Shown: positions 1-6,750 of the stretch, piece by piece
Position numbering within the stretch: the stretch's first letter is position 1
Layout: the number at the start of each line of letters is the position of its first letter
Assembly (NCBI GenBank): GCA_002084765.1
Contig: NBMB01000066.1
Span: forward strand, 1-14,881
Length of the DNA stretch: 14,881 nucleotides
Direction of reading: 5' to 3'
Origin: Candidatus Cloacimonetes bacterium 4572_55
Lineage (GTDB): Bacteria > 4572-55
Made by a program: the position numbers and the translations under genes
Notes under the pieces: model-generated
Seen by the model: the letters and a program-made list of their open reading frames with translations, nothing else
What the model was told of the DNA's origin: nothing
Database searches by the model: none

Positions 1-372
1 ATCTCAGCCTCGAACCCATCCTCTTCTGATTCAAATTCAGTCTCGACTTCCATCTCAGCCTCGAACCCATCCTCTTCTGCATCGAGCTCAGTCTCGACTT
101 CCATTTCAGCCTCGAACTCATCCTCTTCCGCATCGAACTCAGTCTCGACTTCTATCTCAGCCTCGAACCCATCCTCCTCTGCATCGAACTCAGTCTCGAC
201 TTCCATTTCAGCCTCGAACTCGAACTCAGTCTCGACTTCTATCTCAGCCTCGAACCCATCCTCCTCTGCATCGAACTCAGTCTCGACTTCTATCTCAGCC
301 TCGAACTCATCCTCTTCCGCATCGAACTCAGTCTCGACTTCCATCTCAGCCTCGAACTCATCCTCTTCCACC
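1..372. repeat. 51-bp in-frame tandem repeat (acidic 17-residue units), continuing off the left edge
   Basis: Unit starts are at 1, 52, 103, 154, 205, 241, 292 and 343. Six units are 51 bp, one (205-240) is 36 bp after loss of five codons, and the last is partial. Each encodes 17 residues, consensus EVETEFDAEED(E/G)FEAE(M/I) read on the minus strand. Differences between units are few and mostly silent or conservative, which suggests recent expansion. The array is open at the window start. Confidence 0.95.
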
Positions 373-3300
373 TTTTCTCCTGTATCTAATAGCCACTTAT
401 ATTGATCTTGTAATGTACTAATAAGTGCTTTTTCATCAACGTTCTCATCGACAAAACTTCCCAAGATTGTAGAAATTGACTCGTTAGTCTCAAATAAAAA
501 ATCGTGCATTTGCTCAAAATCTTTAATTTTTGCGTTTGACGCCGCTTTTAGAACGTCTAAAATCAGCATGCAGCATACCGTGACGCCTTCCCATTTTTGA
601 TTATCTGCTATTGTTTTCAATTCTTCGGCAATTTTAATGACGTTATATCTCCGAATTCCGCTGCCGGAATCCTTTTTATAAAGGTGAAGATTTTCTGATA
701 ATTGAGCCACTTTATTCAACGCCTCTTCCGAAAACTGCTCGTCATCACTGGACGAGGTTCCGATCGGTTTTCCGGATTCAACTGAGATCGGCTTTTCACC
801 GCGAATTTCAGCCACGTCCGAGGGAGCAAACAGAGAAAAGCCCGAATCCCCGCCAGAATCTTCGATTGACGCCGGAGCCGATTCAGTCGAAACGACTGTG
901 GTGACCGCGGTCATCAATTTTCTTCCGATTTCTTGAACAACATCTTTTTCCTCTTTCACAGGCATTGGCTGCCCCATTTCGATTCGCTCGATAATAGAGG
1001 AAACTGTCGCGAGAGCGTCGGATAAGATAGCCGGCATTTCCGGGGTAGGTTGGACAAATTTATTTCCTACATCTGACAAAAGTTTGATTGCCGATGTCAA
1101 TATATCGGCAGCTCCGATCCATTTTTGCGAATCTGCTTGATAATAGAAAAGCTCTGACTCTCGCTTTATCTCATTGATGAGGTCAATATCTGTCAGACCT
1201 TCGCTTAATTGTCTGATTTTTCCGCTGATTTTAGCCGCCTTATCCTTTGCTTTCTCGAAGGGATTTTTTTCTATCTGTGTGCTGGAAGGTTCATCCTGGG
1301 GGGCAGTGGCTAGTGCAAGAATTTTTTTGCCAACTTCTTGAGCAACCTCTCTCTCTTCATCGTTAGACATGGGATTATCGGACATAGCTCGTTTGGCTAA
1401 AGAAACCACGATCTGTATCGATTCCGATAAGGTTTTTGGTACCGAAGGCGATGCAACGACAAATTTGTTGCCAATATCAGACAACAATTTCGTTAAAAAA
1501 GTCAATATTTCGCTAGCGGCTCTCCAACGTTTTGCATCGGTAAAGAAATAAAACAACTCGAGTTCTCGTTTTATTTCGGTTATCAAATTTAAGTCCGCAT
1601 AGTTCTTTTCCAATTTACCAATTTTCGTCTGGATGCTTCTTGCTTTTCGTTTTGCTTCGGCAAGCGGCGATTCTTCGTCGATTTCTTCGACCTCTGCAAA
1701 TTCCTCGACCTCTGCAAATTCCTCGACCTCTGCAAATTCCTCGACCTCTGCAAATTCCTCGACCTCTGCAAATTCCTCGACCTCTTGTATCTCTTCCGGC
1801 TCGACCAATGGGGCAACCTGATCATACTCTTGGCATAACTCATCTAAAGTCAGATTCATCTCCGCCAAGCTTTCCTCCAAGAAATCGAAAAGACTTGATT
1901 CATTTGCTGAAACGCCGTCATCTTCGAGCTGACCCAATATTGTGGTTGTGCAGTCCACAGCTTCCGAGATAATATTTAAGACTTGGGGATCAAATTGTAT
2001 GGTAGAACGATTCAGTCGAGTAAAAATACCGGTCAGAAGCTTTCCCGCCTTAGCCAAACTTTCCTGGCGATGGCGAATAGACTCTGCAGTCACATCAATC
2101 GCAATTTGTTGTAGTTTTCCTGTTAATCCTTGATCCGCAGCGTTTCGCTCCAACTCGTTAATATTTTCAGTCAGGTCTCCGATCAAGTCCAGCATTTTCG
2201 GAATAAAATTAGGGTCAAGTTGGTTTTCAGCGATTTCCGGGACATCTTCATAGTCTTCTTCTTCATAGACGCCTTCCTCATAGTCCTCTTCTTCATAGAC
2301 GCCTTCTTCATAGTCCTCTTCATAAACGACATCAGGATCGTCGTCGTCAGCGATTTCGGCTTCGTCTTCATCCTCAGAGTCATATTCGACTTCAGCGACC
2401 TCAACAAAGGATTCGTCAGATTCCTCTTCTACGATATCTACGGTAGTTGCTTCGATACTGGAATCGCCAATTTCCCAATCTTGCGCCGAAGGAACTTCTT
2501 TCGGTTTTTCCGATCGAATATGTGCGATATTTCCTGGGATTTCAACGTCAATACCCGCGTTTGCCATCAACACCTGATATCGAGCGCGAAGAGAGCCTAA
2601 TATAGCGATCTCATCCACCTCATCGCCTAGCAGAGCTCCTAAGATGTTTGTGATCTCTTCTGAGAACGTCACCATGAGTTTGTGCAGCCTTCTGGTGAAA
2701 GGCAGCAATCCCTTTTGATGCTGCGCGAGAATTTGAGTCACCATTGAAGTAATTTCCGATAAAGCCGGTAGGTTATTTTTCTCAGATTCCTCGCCCACCT
2801 CTCCGGTTCTCTCGATTAACGACCGAACAAGAAAGGGGTCTTGTTCTTCGGAGGAAAGGTTGGATATGGCACTGTTGTAATATTTCACATAATCCAGGCA
2901 ATAAGAGAGGAAATCGCCTTTATCGTCATCATCTATGGATGAGTTTCCACTCCCTAACTCGCCAAGAAAAGGCGCGTCGTCCTCATCATCGTCATCTTCT
3001 ACCCGTTTGGTCTCTATAATCGGCTCGAATTCCTCACCGAAATAGTCGGCAAATTTTTTGAGAATTTTGTTCTGCGCGCCAACCTCGTCAACCTCAAAAT
3101 CCTTTCGATGCAGCAAGGCATATAGCGCGTCTCGAGCTTCATAAACCAGCGACGTTGTCTCATCGTTAATGATTTCATTATTGATCAGCCATTGGTCCAT
3201 CACACGCCCGATTAAAGTCATAATCTTTTGAATTCCCAAATGTCCGACCAGGTTTGTCGAACTTTCCAACAGCGAAAAAGATTCTCCGACCTTATCTATC

Positions 3301-3422
3301 AGATCATAATCGCGGGGGTTTTTGACTAATGCGTCCAGATCCTGTTTGAGGAATTGAACGAGCTCTTTTGCTTCTTGCTCCATGAACTCCACTATATTTA
3401 ACATGCCTTTTTCTTCAGCCAT
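1..3422 (-). CDS. Giant acidic multi-bundle (degenerate HPt-like) signalling/scaffold protein, C-terminus beyond the window
   Basis: The reading frame is open from ATG 3422 to the window edge, giving 1140 codons with no stop. GAGGG lies about 8 bases before the ATG. It is a mosaic of predicted helical bundles at residues about 7-105, 166-290, 405-500, 587-703, 720-833 and 898-1011. Highly acidic linkers join them (DDDDEDD near 140; YEEDYEEGV repeats near 365-390; five EVEEFA units near 548-578; 17-residue EVETEFDAEED-type repeats from about 1016 on). Bundle 1 reads like an HPt/CheA-P1 domain (EFMEQEAKELVQFLKQDL, then NPRDYDLIDKV, then LGIQKIMTLIGRVMDQWL). Where HPt domains carry HxxKGS it has FSLLESS, so the phospho-acceptor His is absent. 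Bundles 4 and 5 are duplicates, roughly 40% identical by eye. The gene follows a Cache-HAMP receptor gene by 123 bp, so the two are probably one operon. ChpA/PilL-type kinases also start with serial HPt domains. Whether a kinase core follows here cannot be seen. There is no signal peptide, so it is probably cytoplasmic. The CDS itself is very secure; the HPt relationship is inference. Confidence 0.88.
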   Translation of the reverse strand, partial: MAEEKGMLNIVEFMEQEAKELVQFLKQDLDALVKNPRDYDLIDKVGESFSLLESSTNLVGHLGIQKIMTLIGRVMDQWLINNEIINDETTSLVYEARDALYALLHRKDFEVDEVGAQNKILKKFADYFGEEFEPIIETKRVEDDDDEDDAPFLGELGSGNSSIDDDDKGDFLSYCLDYVKYYNSAISNLSSEEQDPFLVRSLIERTGEVGEESEKNNLPALSEITSMVTQILAQHQKGLLPFTRRLHKLMVTFSEEITNILGALLGDEVDEIAILGSLRARYQVLMANAGIDVEIPGNIAHIRSEKPKEVPSAQDWEIGDSSIEATTVDIVEEESDESFVEVAEVEYDSEDEDEAEIADDDDPDVVYEEDYEEGVYEEEDYEEGVYEEEDYEDVPEIAENQLDPNFIPKMLDLIGDLTENINELERNAADQGLTGKLQQIAIDVTAESIRHRQESLAKAGKLLTGIFTRLNRSTIQFDPQVLNIISEAVDCTTTILGQLEDDGVSANESSLFDFLEESLAEMNLTLDELCQEYDQVAPLVEPEEIQEVEEFAEVEEFAEVEEFAEVEEFAEVEEFAEVEEIDEESPLAEAKRKARSIQTKIGKLEKNYADLNLITEIKRELELFYFFTDAKRWRAASEILTFLTKLLSDIGNKFVVASPSVPKTLSESIQIVVSLAKRAMSDNPMSNDEEREVAQEVGKKILALATAPQDEPSSTQIEKNPFEKAKDKAAKISGKIRQLSEGLTDIDLINEIKRESELFYYQADSQKWIGAADILTSAIKLLSDVGNKFVQPTPEMPAILSDALATVSSIIERIEMGQPMPVKEEKDVVQEIGRKLMTAVTTVVSTESAPASIEDSGGDSGFSLFAPSDVAEIRGEKPISVESGKPIGTSSSDDEQFSEEALNKVAQLSENLHLYKKDSGSGIRRYNVIKIAEELKTIADNQKWEGVTVCCMLILDVLKAASNAKIKDFEQMHDFLFETNESISTILGSFVDENVDEKALISTLQDQYKWLLDTGEKVEEDEFEAEMEVETEFDAEEDEFEAEIEVETEFDAEEDGFEAEIEVETEFEFEAEMEVETEFDAEEDGFEAEIEVETEFDAEEDEFEAEMEVETELDAEEDGFEAEMEVETEFESEEDGFEAE
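1687..1784. repeat. 18-bp tandem repeat, five identical copies
   Basis: The unit tcgacctctgcaaattcc occurs at 1687, 1705, 1723, 1741 and 1759 with no mismatch, followed by a partial unit to 1784. On the minus strand it encodes EVEEFA repeats, an acidic linker between two helical bundles of the giant protein. Perfect identity points to very recent slippage or expansion. Confidence 0.96.
2252..2330. repeat. 30-bp tandem repeat in an acidic linker
   Basis: Roughly two and a half copies of a 30-bp unit (catagtcctcttcttcatag plus acgccttctt) encode YEEEDYEEGV repeats in the linker before the third bundle of the giant protein. Confidence 0.85.
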
Positions 3423-3545
3423 ATTTCTACCCTCATGTAAAACGGATGAAAAGGTAAGTCTCTTCCGATCTTATCATTATCTCTGATAATACGCCTAATA
3501 CGCCGGTCAGAATTTTCTCAAACAGTTAAAATCCCATCTCTCACT

Positions 3546-5669
3546 TCATATCGATTTATGGATTGGAATGTCCGCCTCAAAAAATTGCGTCCAACCGCGG
3601 GGGTCAGTTCCCCCTGAATCTGACAGATATTGCCGCTTATAATTCGTCCCCTGGGATAAAATTGTCAGCCGCTGCTTTTCGATTTGCAATAAAAAAACGG
3701 ATATGGTCTTCAACAAATCTTCCATTGACTCGATATTTTTTTCGATCGTCTTATAGGTATTAACAGAATTATCCGAAAATGCAGGACGCTCGTCGATCTC
3801 TTTAGTTAAATTCACAAGCGTCTCTCTCAGATTCGCCGATATTTCGTTCACTTCAACCACAGTGGTGACGGTCTCTTCCGCCCATTGATTCACAATCTCT
3901 TTAAAGCCGTTTGCCGAAGGGATCAGCCCTGCTTTCTGAGAGATTGCGGTGGAGAGAGCGGCCAGCTTTTTTATCCGATCCATATTCGTCCCGAACCGGT
4001 CGGACATTGTCGAAGTGGATTGAATATCTCGGTCCACTCTCCATTGATGATATTTCACAACTTTCAGATCATCGGAGACGCCGTACATCACATTTTTCAA
4101 TGTTTTTAATTCTTGATGCATAGAGATTGACGCTTCTTGAAACCGATGAACATATTCAAGCAAATTTTTCCATTCTTGATCCGCTTGTTGCCACGATCGC
4201 GTCCATAATTTTTCTTTTTCGCTCCATTTATCGACCATCACGCCCATTTTTTCTTGAACTGATTGTCGATCGCCTTGGATATTTTTAAGTTCTTTTTCCC
4301 ATTCTCGCTGCATTCCAGCCCAATGTTGCAACAAAATATTAAATTCACTATTCAGCACCCCCCACTCGTTGTCTAAAATCGGCAATAAAATCGAGTAATC
4401 GCCGCTTTGGGCAGCTTTTACAGTTGCTATCAATCGAGAAAGGCGGCTACGAACCGATTGCACATCCAGCTTATTGCGGGAAAAATCTTTCAGAACAATA
4501 AAAAGCCGGTTCAAACAATACGCGAAGGGACGAAGTTCGTACACTCGGTCCAGACGGATCATTGTGTTAAAGTATCCTTCACCCACTTGTTCCGTCTGTT
4601 CGTGCATGTATTGAAGCGGCGAAATAAACCGTATCTTTATAAATAGATAAATAGAGAACAAGATCACGCCGGCGAACAGAGTGGGCAGGAGAGTATATAG
4701 CAAAAAGCCAACGCCAAAGTTTGCTTGATACGGAGAAAACACCCGGATACGCCACGAAATCGGCATATCGTTTATTCGAAAGTCACTCGTGATCAGATCA
4801 TATTTTTGACTTTTACCGTGTCTATCAATAACAAGCTGGCACCGTTCATTCCGTCCATCCAATTGTTCATCCAATTGTTCATCCAATTTGGAGAAGCGAA
4901 GTTGTGACAATTTTTTGTCAGAGGATACGAACCGATCCGGTAACATAATTGTATGCAATTGCGCCCGATCCGTGAGCGTCAAAAAGTAACCCGGGGGAAG
5001 GGTTTCTTTTATATGTTGTTCCAGAATTTGTTCCATCCGAAAGCCAGCTTTTATCACGCCGATGTGGTTGTTATTTTCGTCTTTTATCGCGAAAGCCAAC
5101 GGTAAAATTATTTTGCCAGTCTTGAAATCGGTTTGGAGATCTCCTACCCAAAACCCTTGTGTCGCAGTCTGATACCACCATCCGGTATCCCGCAAATCGA
5201 ACGGTTGATCCACATAATCGCCCCAAATATTAAAACCGTTCTGTTCGGTCATCACAATATCGACAAACCGATCTTGTAGGATTTGAAGGATCAATTCCCG
5301 CGTCGGTTTTCCGATCGTTAAATCGATATATTTGGATAAATTTGGCTTGAAGTGATATTCTTTTTTTTTTCGCTCGCTTTGGGTCAAACTGTTAAAACGT
5401 TTGTTCATCCACAAAACGCTTTGAACAATCATAGGCGTTTCCGACACGATCTGCAGATTATCATATCCCTGACGGTAAATTAGGTCAATATATTTTTTCT
5501 CAAACAGCAAAATTTGATCTGACCTATTTTCCCGATAGCTACGTATTTCTTGAAACCGGTCGATATAAGTGTAAGCACTATACATCGCAAAGCCGCCTAC
5601 GGGAACCGCTACAATCAATACAGCTATTTTAACAAAAAAATGTAAATCTCGCCACCAGGAATTGATCAT
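3546..5669 (-). CDS. Membrane sensor: Cache-like domain, HAMP, coiled-coil chemoreceptor-like tail
   Basis: The product is about 707 aa from ATG 5669 (GGGAA 11 bases upstream). A TTG at 5708 would add 13 residues but has a poorer ribosome site. TM1 is at about residues 11-33, TM2 at about 315-340. The segment between them has the hallmark of dCache_1 sensors (DTGWWYQTA, then W, then TDFKTGKIILPLAFAIKDENN, then GVIKAGF). The terminal Asp of the amino-acid-binding version is replaced, so the ligand is unknown. A HAMP region follows TM2 (ISPLQYMHEQTEQVGEGYF), then a second HAMP-like element near 407-453 (VKAAQSGDYSILLP, then NEWGVLNSEFN), a long Trp/Gln-rich coiled coil, and a tail with weak likeness to the chemoreceptor signalling hairpin (GFKEIVNQWAEETVTTVVEVNEI). 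The canonical hairpin tip with the EAARAGE-type motif is missing. LDEQ is repeated near 270-278, encoded by a 12-bp tandem repeat. It is transcribed from the promoter at 5768-5796 and precedes the giant protein gene, its likely signalling partner. It could instead be a non-chemotactic PilJ-like receptor. Confidence 0.87.
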   Translation of the reverse strand: MINSWWRDLHFFVKIAVLIVAVPVGGFAMYSAYTYIDRFQEIRSYRENRSDQILLFEKKYIDLIYRQGYDNLQIVSETPMIVQSVLWMNKRFNSLTQSERKKKEYHFKPNLSKYIDLTIGKPTRELILQILQDRFVDIVMTEQNGFNIWGDYVDQPFDLRDTGWWYQTATQGFWVGDLQTDFKTGKIILPLAFAIKDENNNHIGVIKAGFRMEQILEQHIKETLPPGYFLTLTDRAQLHTIMLPDRFVSSDKKLSQLRFSKLDEQLDEQLDGRNERCQLVIDRHGKSQKYDLITSDFRINDMPISWRIRVFSPYQANFGVGFLLYTLLPTLFAGVILFSIYLFIKIRFISPLQYMHEQTEQVGEGYFNTMIRLDRVYELRPFAYCLNRLFIVLKDFSRNKLDVQSVRSRLSRLIATVKAAQSGDYSILLPILDNEWGVLNSEFNILLQHWAGMQREWEKELKNIQGDRQSVQEKMGVMVDKWSEKEKLWTRSWQQADQEWKNLLEYVHRFQEASISMHQELKTLKNVMYGVSDDLKVVKYHQWRVDRDIQSTSTMSDRFGTNMDRIKKLAALSTAISQKAGLIPSANGFKEIVNQWAEETVTTVVEVNEISANLRETLVNLTKEIDERPAFSDNSVNTYKTIEKNIESMEDLLKTISVFLLQIEKQRLTILSQGTNYKRQYLSDSGGTDPRGWTQFFEADIPIHKSI
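4857..4888. repeat. 12-bp tandem repeat inside the sensor gene
   Basis: The unit ttcatccaattg is repeated in tandem, about 2.5 copies, and adds LDEQ units (LDEQLDEQLDG) in the extracytoplasmic part of the sensor. It is in frame. It echoes the in-frame repeat growth in the neighbouring giant gene. Confidence 0.75.
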
Positions 5670-5767
5670 GTTTAAAATTTTTCCCAAAACAGGCGTCAAA
5701 TTCGACAAAACGAACTGTCTTATTCATTCAAAAAATAAAGGTTTTTATTGAATTTTCGCTTATATTC

Positions 5768-5796
5768 AGTATAAGAGATAGCCTTTGTAATGTCAA
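5768..5796 (-). promoter_or_regulatory. Sigma70-type promoter for the sensor/giant operon
   Basis: On the minus strand TTGACA (5796-5791) and TATACT (5773-5768) are separated by exactly 17 bases. The -35 is perfect and the -10 has one mismatch. Transcription would start near 5760, about 50-90 bases before the candidate starts of the sensor gene. Confidence 0.8.
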
Positions 5797-5830
5797 GTAT
5801 TTTTTGCAAAATATAAAGATACAACCGACA

Positions 5831-5869
5831 CTTAAAGTAATGTCTTAAGTAATAGGCGTCGGATTCCGA
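5831..5869. promoter_or_regulatory. Possible operator region: direct repeat and small palindrome between divergent promoters
   Basis: This lies in the 500-bp divergent spacer. Two near-identical elements, cttaaagtaat (5831) and cttaagtaat (5844), are 13 bp apart. They are followed by the perfect 11-bp palindrome tcggattccga (5859-5869). The palindrome ends 14 bases before the plus-strand -35 at 5884. The position suits regulator binding, but no regulator is identified and short AT-rich repeats can arise by chance. Confidence 0.3.
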
Positions 5870-5883
5870 ATTAAAAAAAGCGC

Positions 5884-5911
5884 TTGACAATCTGATTCCG
5901 TTTTGTATTTT
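5884..5911 (+). promoter_or_regulatory. Sigma70-type promoter, probably for the rlpA operon
   Basis: TTGACA (5884-5889), a 16-base spacer and TATTTT (5906-5911). The -35 is perfect, the -10 weaker. It would give a long leader of about 250 bases before the rlpA-like gene, in which a small ORF (6010-6132) and an inverted repeat (6120-6147) are present. Apart from these and the other listed sites, I see nothing in the 5670-6169 spacer. Confidence 0.5.
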
Positions 5912-6009
5912 TATTTATCTAAGAAAAAAGTATCATTATTTTTTCTGTAGTTTCGAATAGCGATGAGATAGAGAGACGTGAAATTTTCGAGGTTCGTGGG
6001 ACTTTTTTT

Positions 6010-6132
6010 ATGAAATTTATGAAAAAGAGAGGCTCATGTAACGGATGTCGTTTTATTTTGAAATATGTAGAGTGCAAAAATATGATTTTTTGTCTACATA
6101 ACATTATATACAGCCGAGTTTCGGAATTATAA
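6010..6132 (+). CDS. Possible 40-residue Cys-containing small protein (uncertain)
   Basis: ATG 6010 opens a 40-codon frame ending in TAA at 6132, inside the leader of the rlpA operon. The peptide begins MKFMKKRGSCNGCRF and holds four cysteines, two of them as CNGC, later ones in VEC and FCL. GGGA lies about 9 bases upstream, with a T-run between. It resembles no family I recognise. It could be a chance ORF or a leader peptide. Confidence is low because it is short and AT-rich. Confidence 0.2.
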   Translation: MKFMKKRGSCNGCRFILKYVECKNMIFCLHNIIYSRVSEL

Positions 6133-6147
6133 ACTTGGTAATTCGAA
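6120..6147. promoter_or_regulatory. Inverted repeat just upstream of the rlpA ribosome site
   Basis: Arms ttcggaatta (6120-6129) and taattcgaa (6139-6147) are complementary except for one extra g, with a 9-base loop. The hairpin ends 6 bases before the AAGGGTGG ribosome site (6154-6161). It could be a leader hairpin or an operator. No partner is known. Confidence 0.35.
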
Positions 6148-6169
6148 TTAGATAAGGGTGGTATGAATT

Positions 6170-6625
6170 ATGATGCGAACGAATAAACAACTTGTCGGTA
6201 TTGCCTGCGCGTTAATTTTTTTAGGATGTATAATTTTACCGGGTTGCGGGGCGACAACCCAAACCCCTAATAAATACTTTGCAAAGTGTAGTCCAATTGA
6301 GCATGTGGAATTGGCTCCGCGTCAGGTTGGATCCGCTTCATGGTATGGGAAAAGATTTCACGGGTGTCAAACCGCGAGTGGGGAAGTTTATGATATGTAC
6401 AAATTAACCGCGGCTCACAAGACACTTCCTTTTGGTTCGATCGTACGCGTGGTCAACTTGTGCAGCAACAAAGGCGTTGTGGTGAGAATAAACGACCGTG
6501 GCCCATTCGCCAAAGACCGAATTATTGATCTATCTTTTGAGGCGGCAAAATCCTGCGGTTTAATTATTGAGGGGACTTCGCCAGTTATTGTAGAATTGAT
6601 ACATAATCCGGAGGAGATCAATTAA
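6170..6625 (+). CDS. rlpA: RlpA-like septal ring lytic transglycosylase family lipoprotein
   Basis: The product has 151 residues; the start ATG has AAGGGTGG 8 bases upstream. The N-terminus has a signal peptide (IACALIFLGCIILPGC) ending in a lipobox LPGC with Cys26, so it should be a lipoprotein. The rest is one double-psi beta-barrel domain with the RlpA signature: GSASWYGKRFHGCQTASGE, TAAHKTLPFGSIVRVVN, RINDRGPFAKDRIIDLS. The His of AHKTLP and the Asp of NDRGPF, needed for glycan-strand cleavage in studied RlpA proteins, are both present. RlpA of Pseudomonas cleaves denuded peptidoglycan at the septum. There is no C-terminal SPOR domain, so septal targeting is unproven. Three additional cysteines (in FAKCSP, NLCSN and KSCGL) are unusual and might form disulfides. 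The next gene follows at once. Confidence 0.93.
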   Translation: MMRTNKQLVGIACALIFLGCIILPGCGATTQTPNKYFAKCSPIEHVELAPRQVGSASWYGKRFHGCQTASGEVYDMYKLTAAHKTLPFGSIVRVVNLCSNKGVVVRINDRGPFAKDRIIDLSFEAAKSCGLIIEGTSPVIVELIHNPEEIN

Positions 6626-6750
6626 ACGGATTTTTTTTTCTTTTTGCGATAATCATCTCAATCATCTGGATATTCCTGCATACATATCTCCAAGACGGTA
6701 ATCAGCAGAAAAATCGTCCGGGAATCTCCGATAGTCGCTTAGAACTCCGA

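Noticed and set aside
1-372. CRISPR-like regular repeats
   Set aside because: Units are contiguous without unique spacers, stay in one coding frame and vary by silent changes. It is a coding minisatellite.
1633-1821. Plus-strand Ser/Thr-rich repeat ORF (and its overlapping Pro/Arg-rich frame)
   Set aside because: It is the antisense of the EVEEFA repeats of the giant gene. The periodicity comes from the 18-bp array and there is no ribosome site.
3476-3490. Small hairpin attatc-tct-gataat between the sensor and giant genes as a terminator
   Set aside because: Six AT-rich base pairs and no T-tract; too weak to separate the two genes transcriptionally.
5919-6104. Minus-strand 61-residue ORF in the divergent spacer
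   Set aside because: AT-rich, no ribosome site, no recognisable motif, and antisense to the putative rlpA leader.
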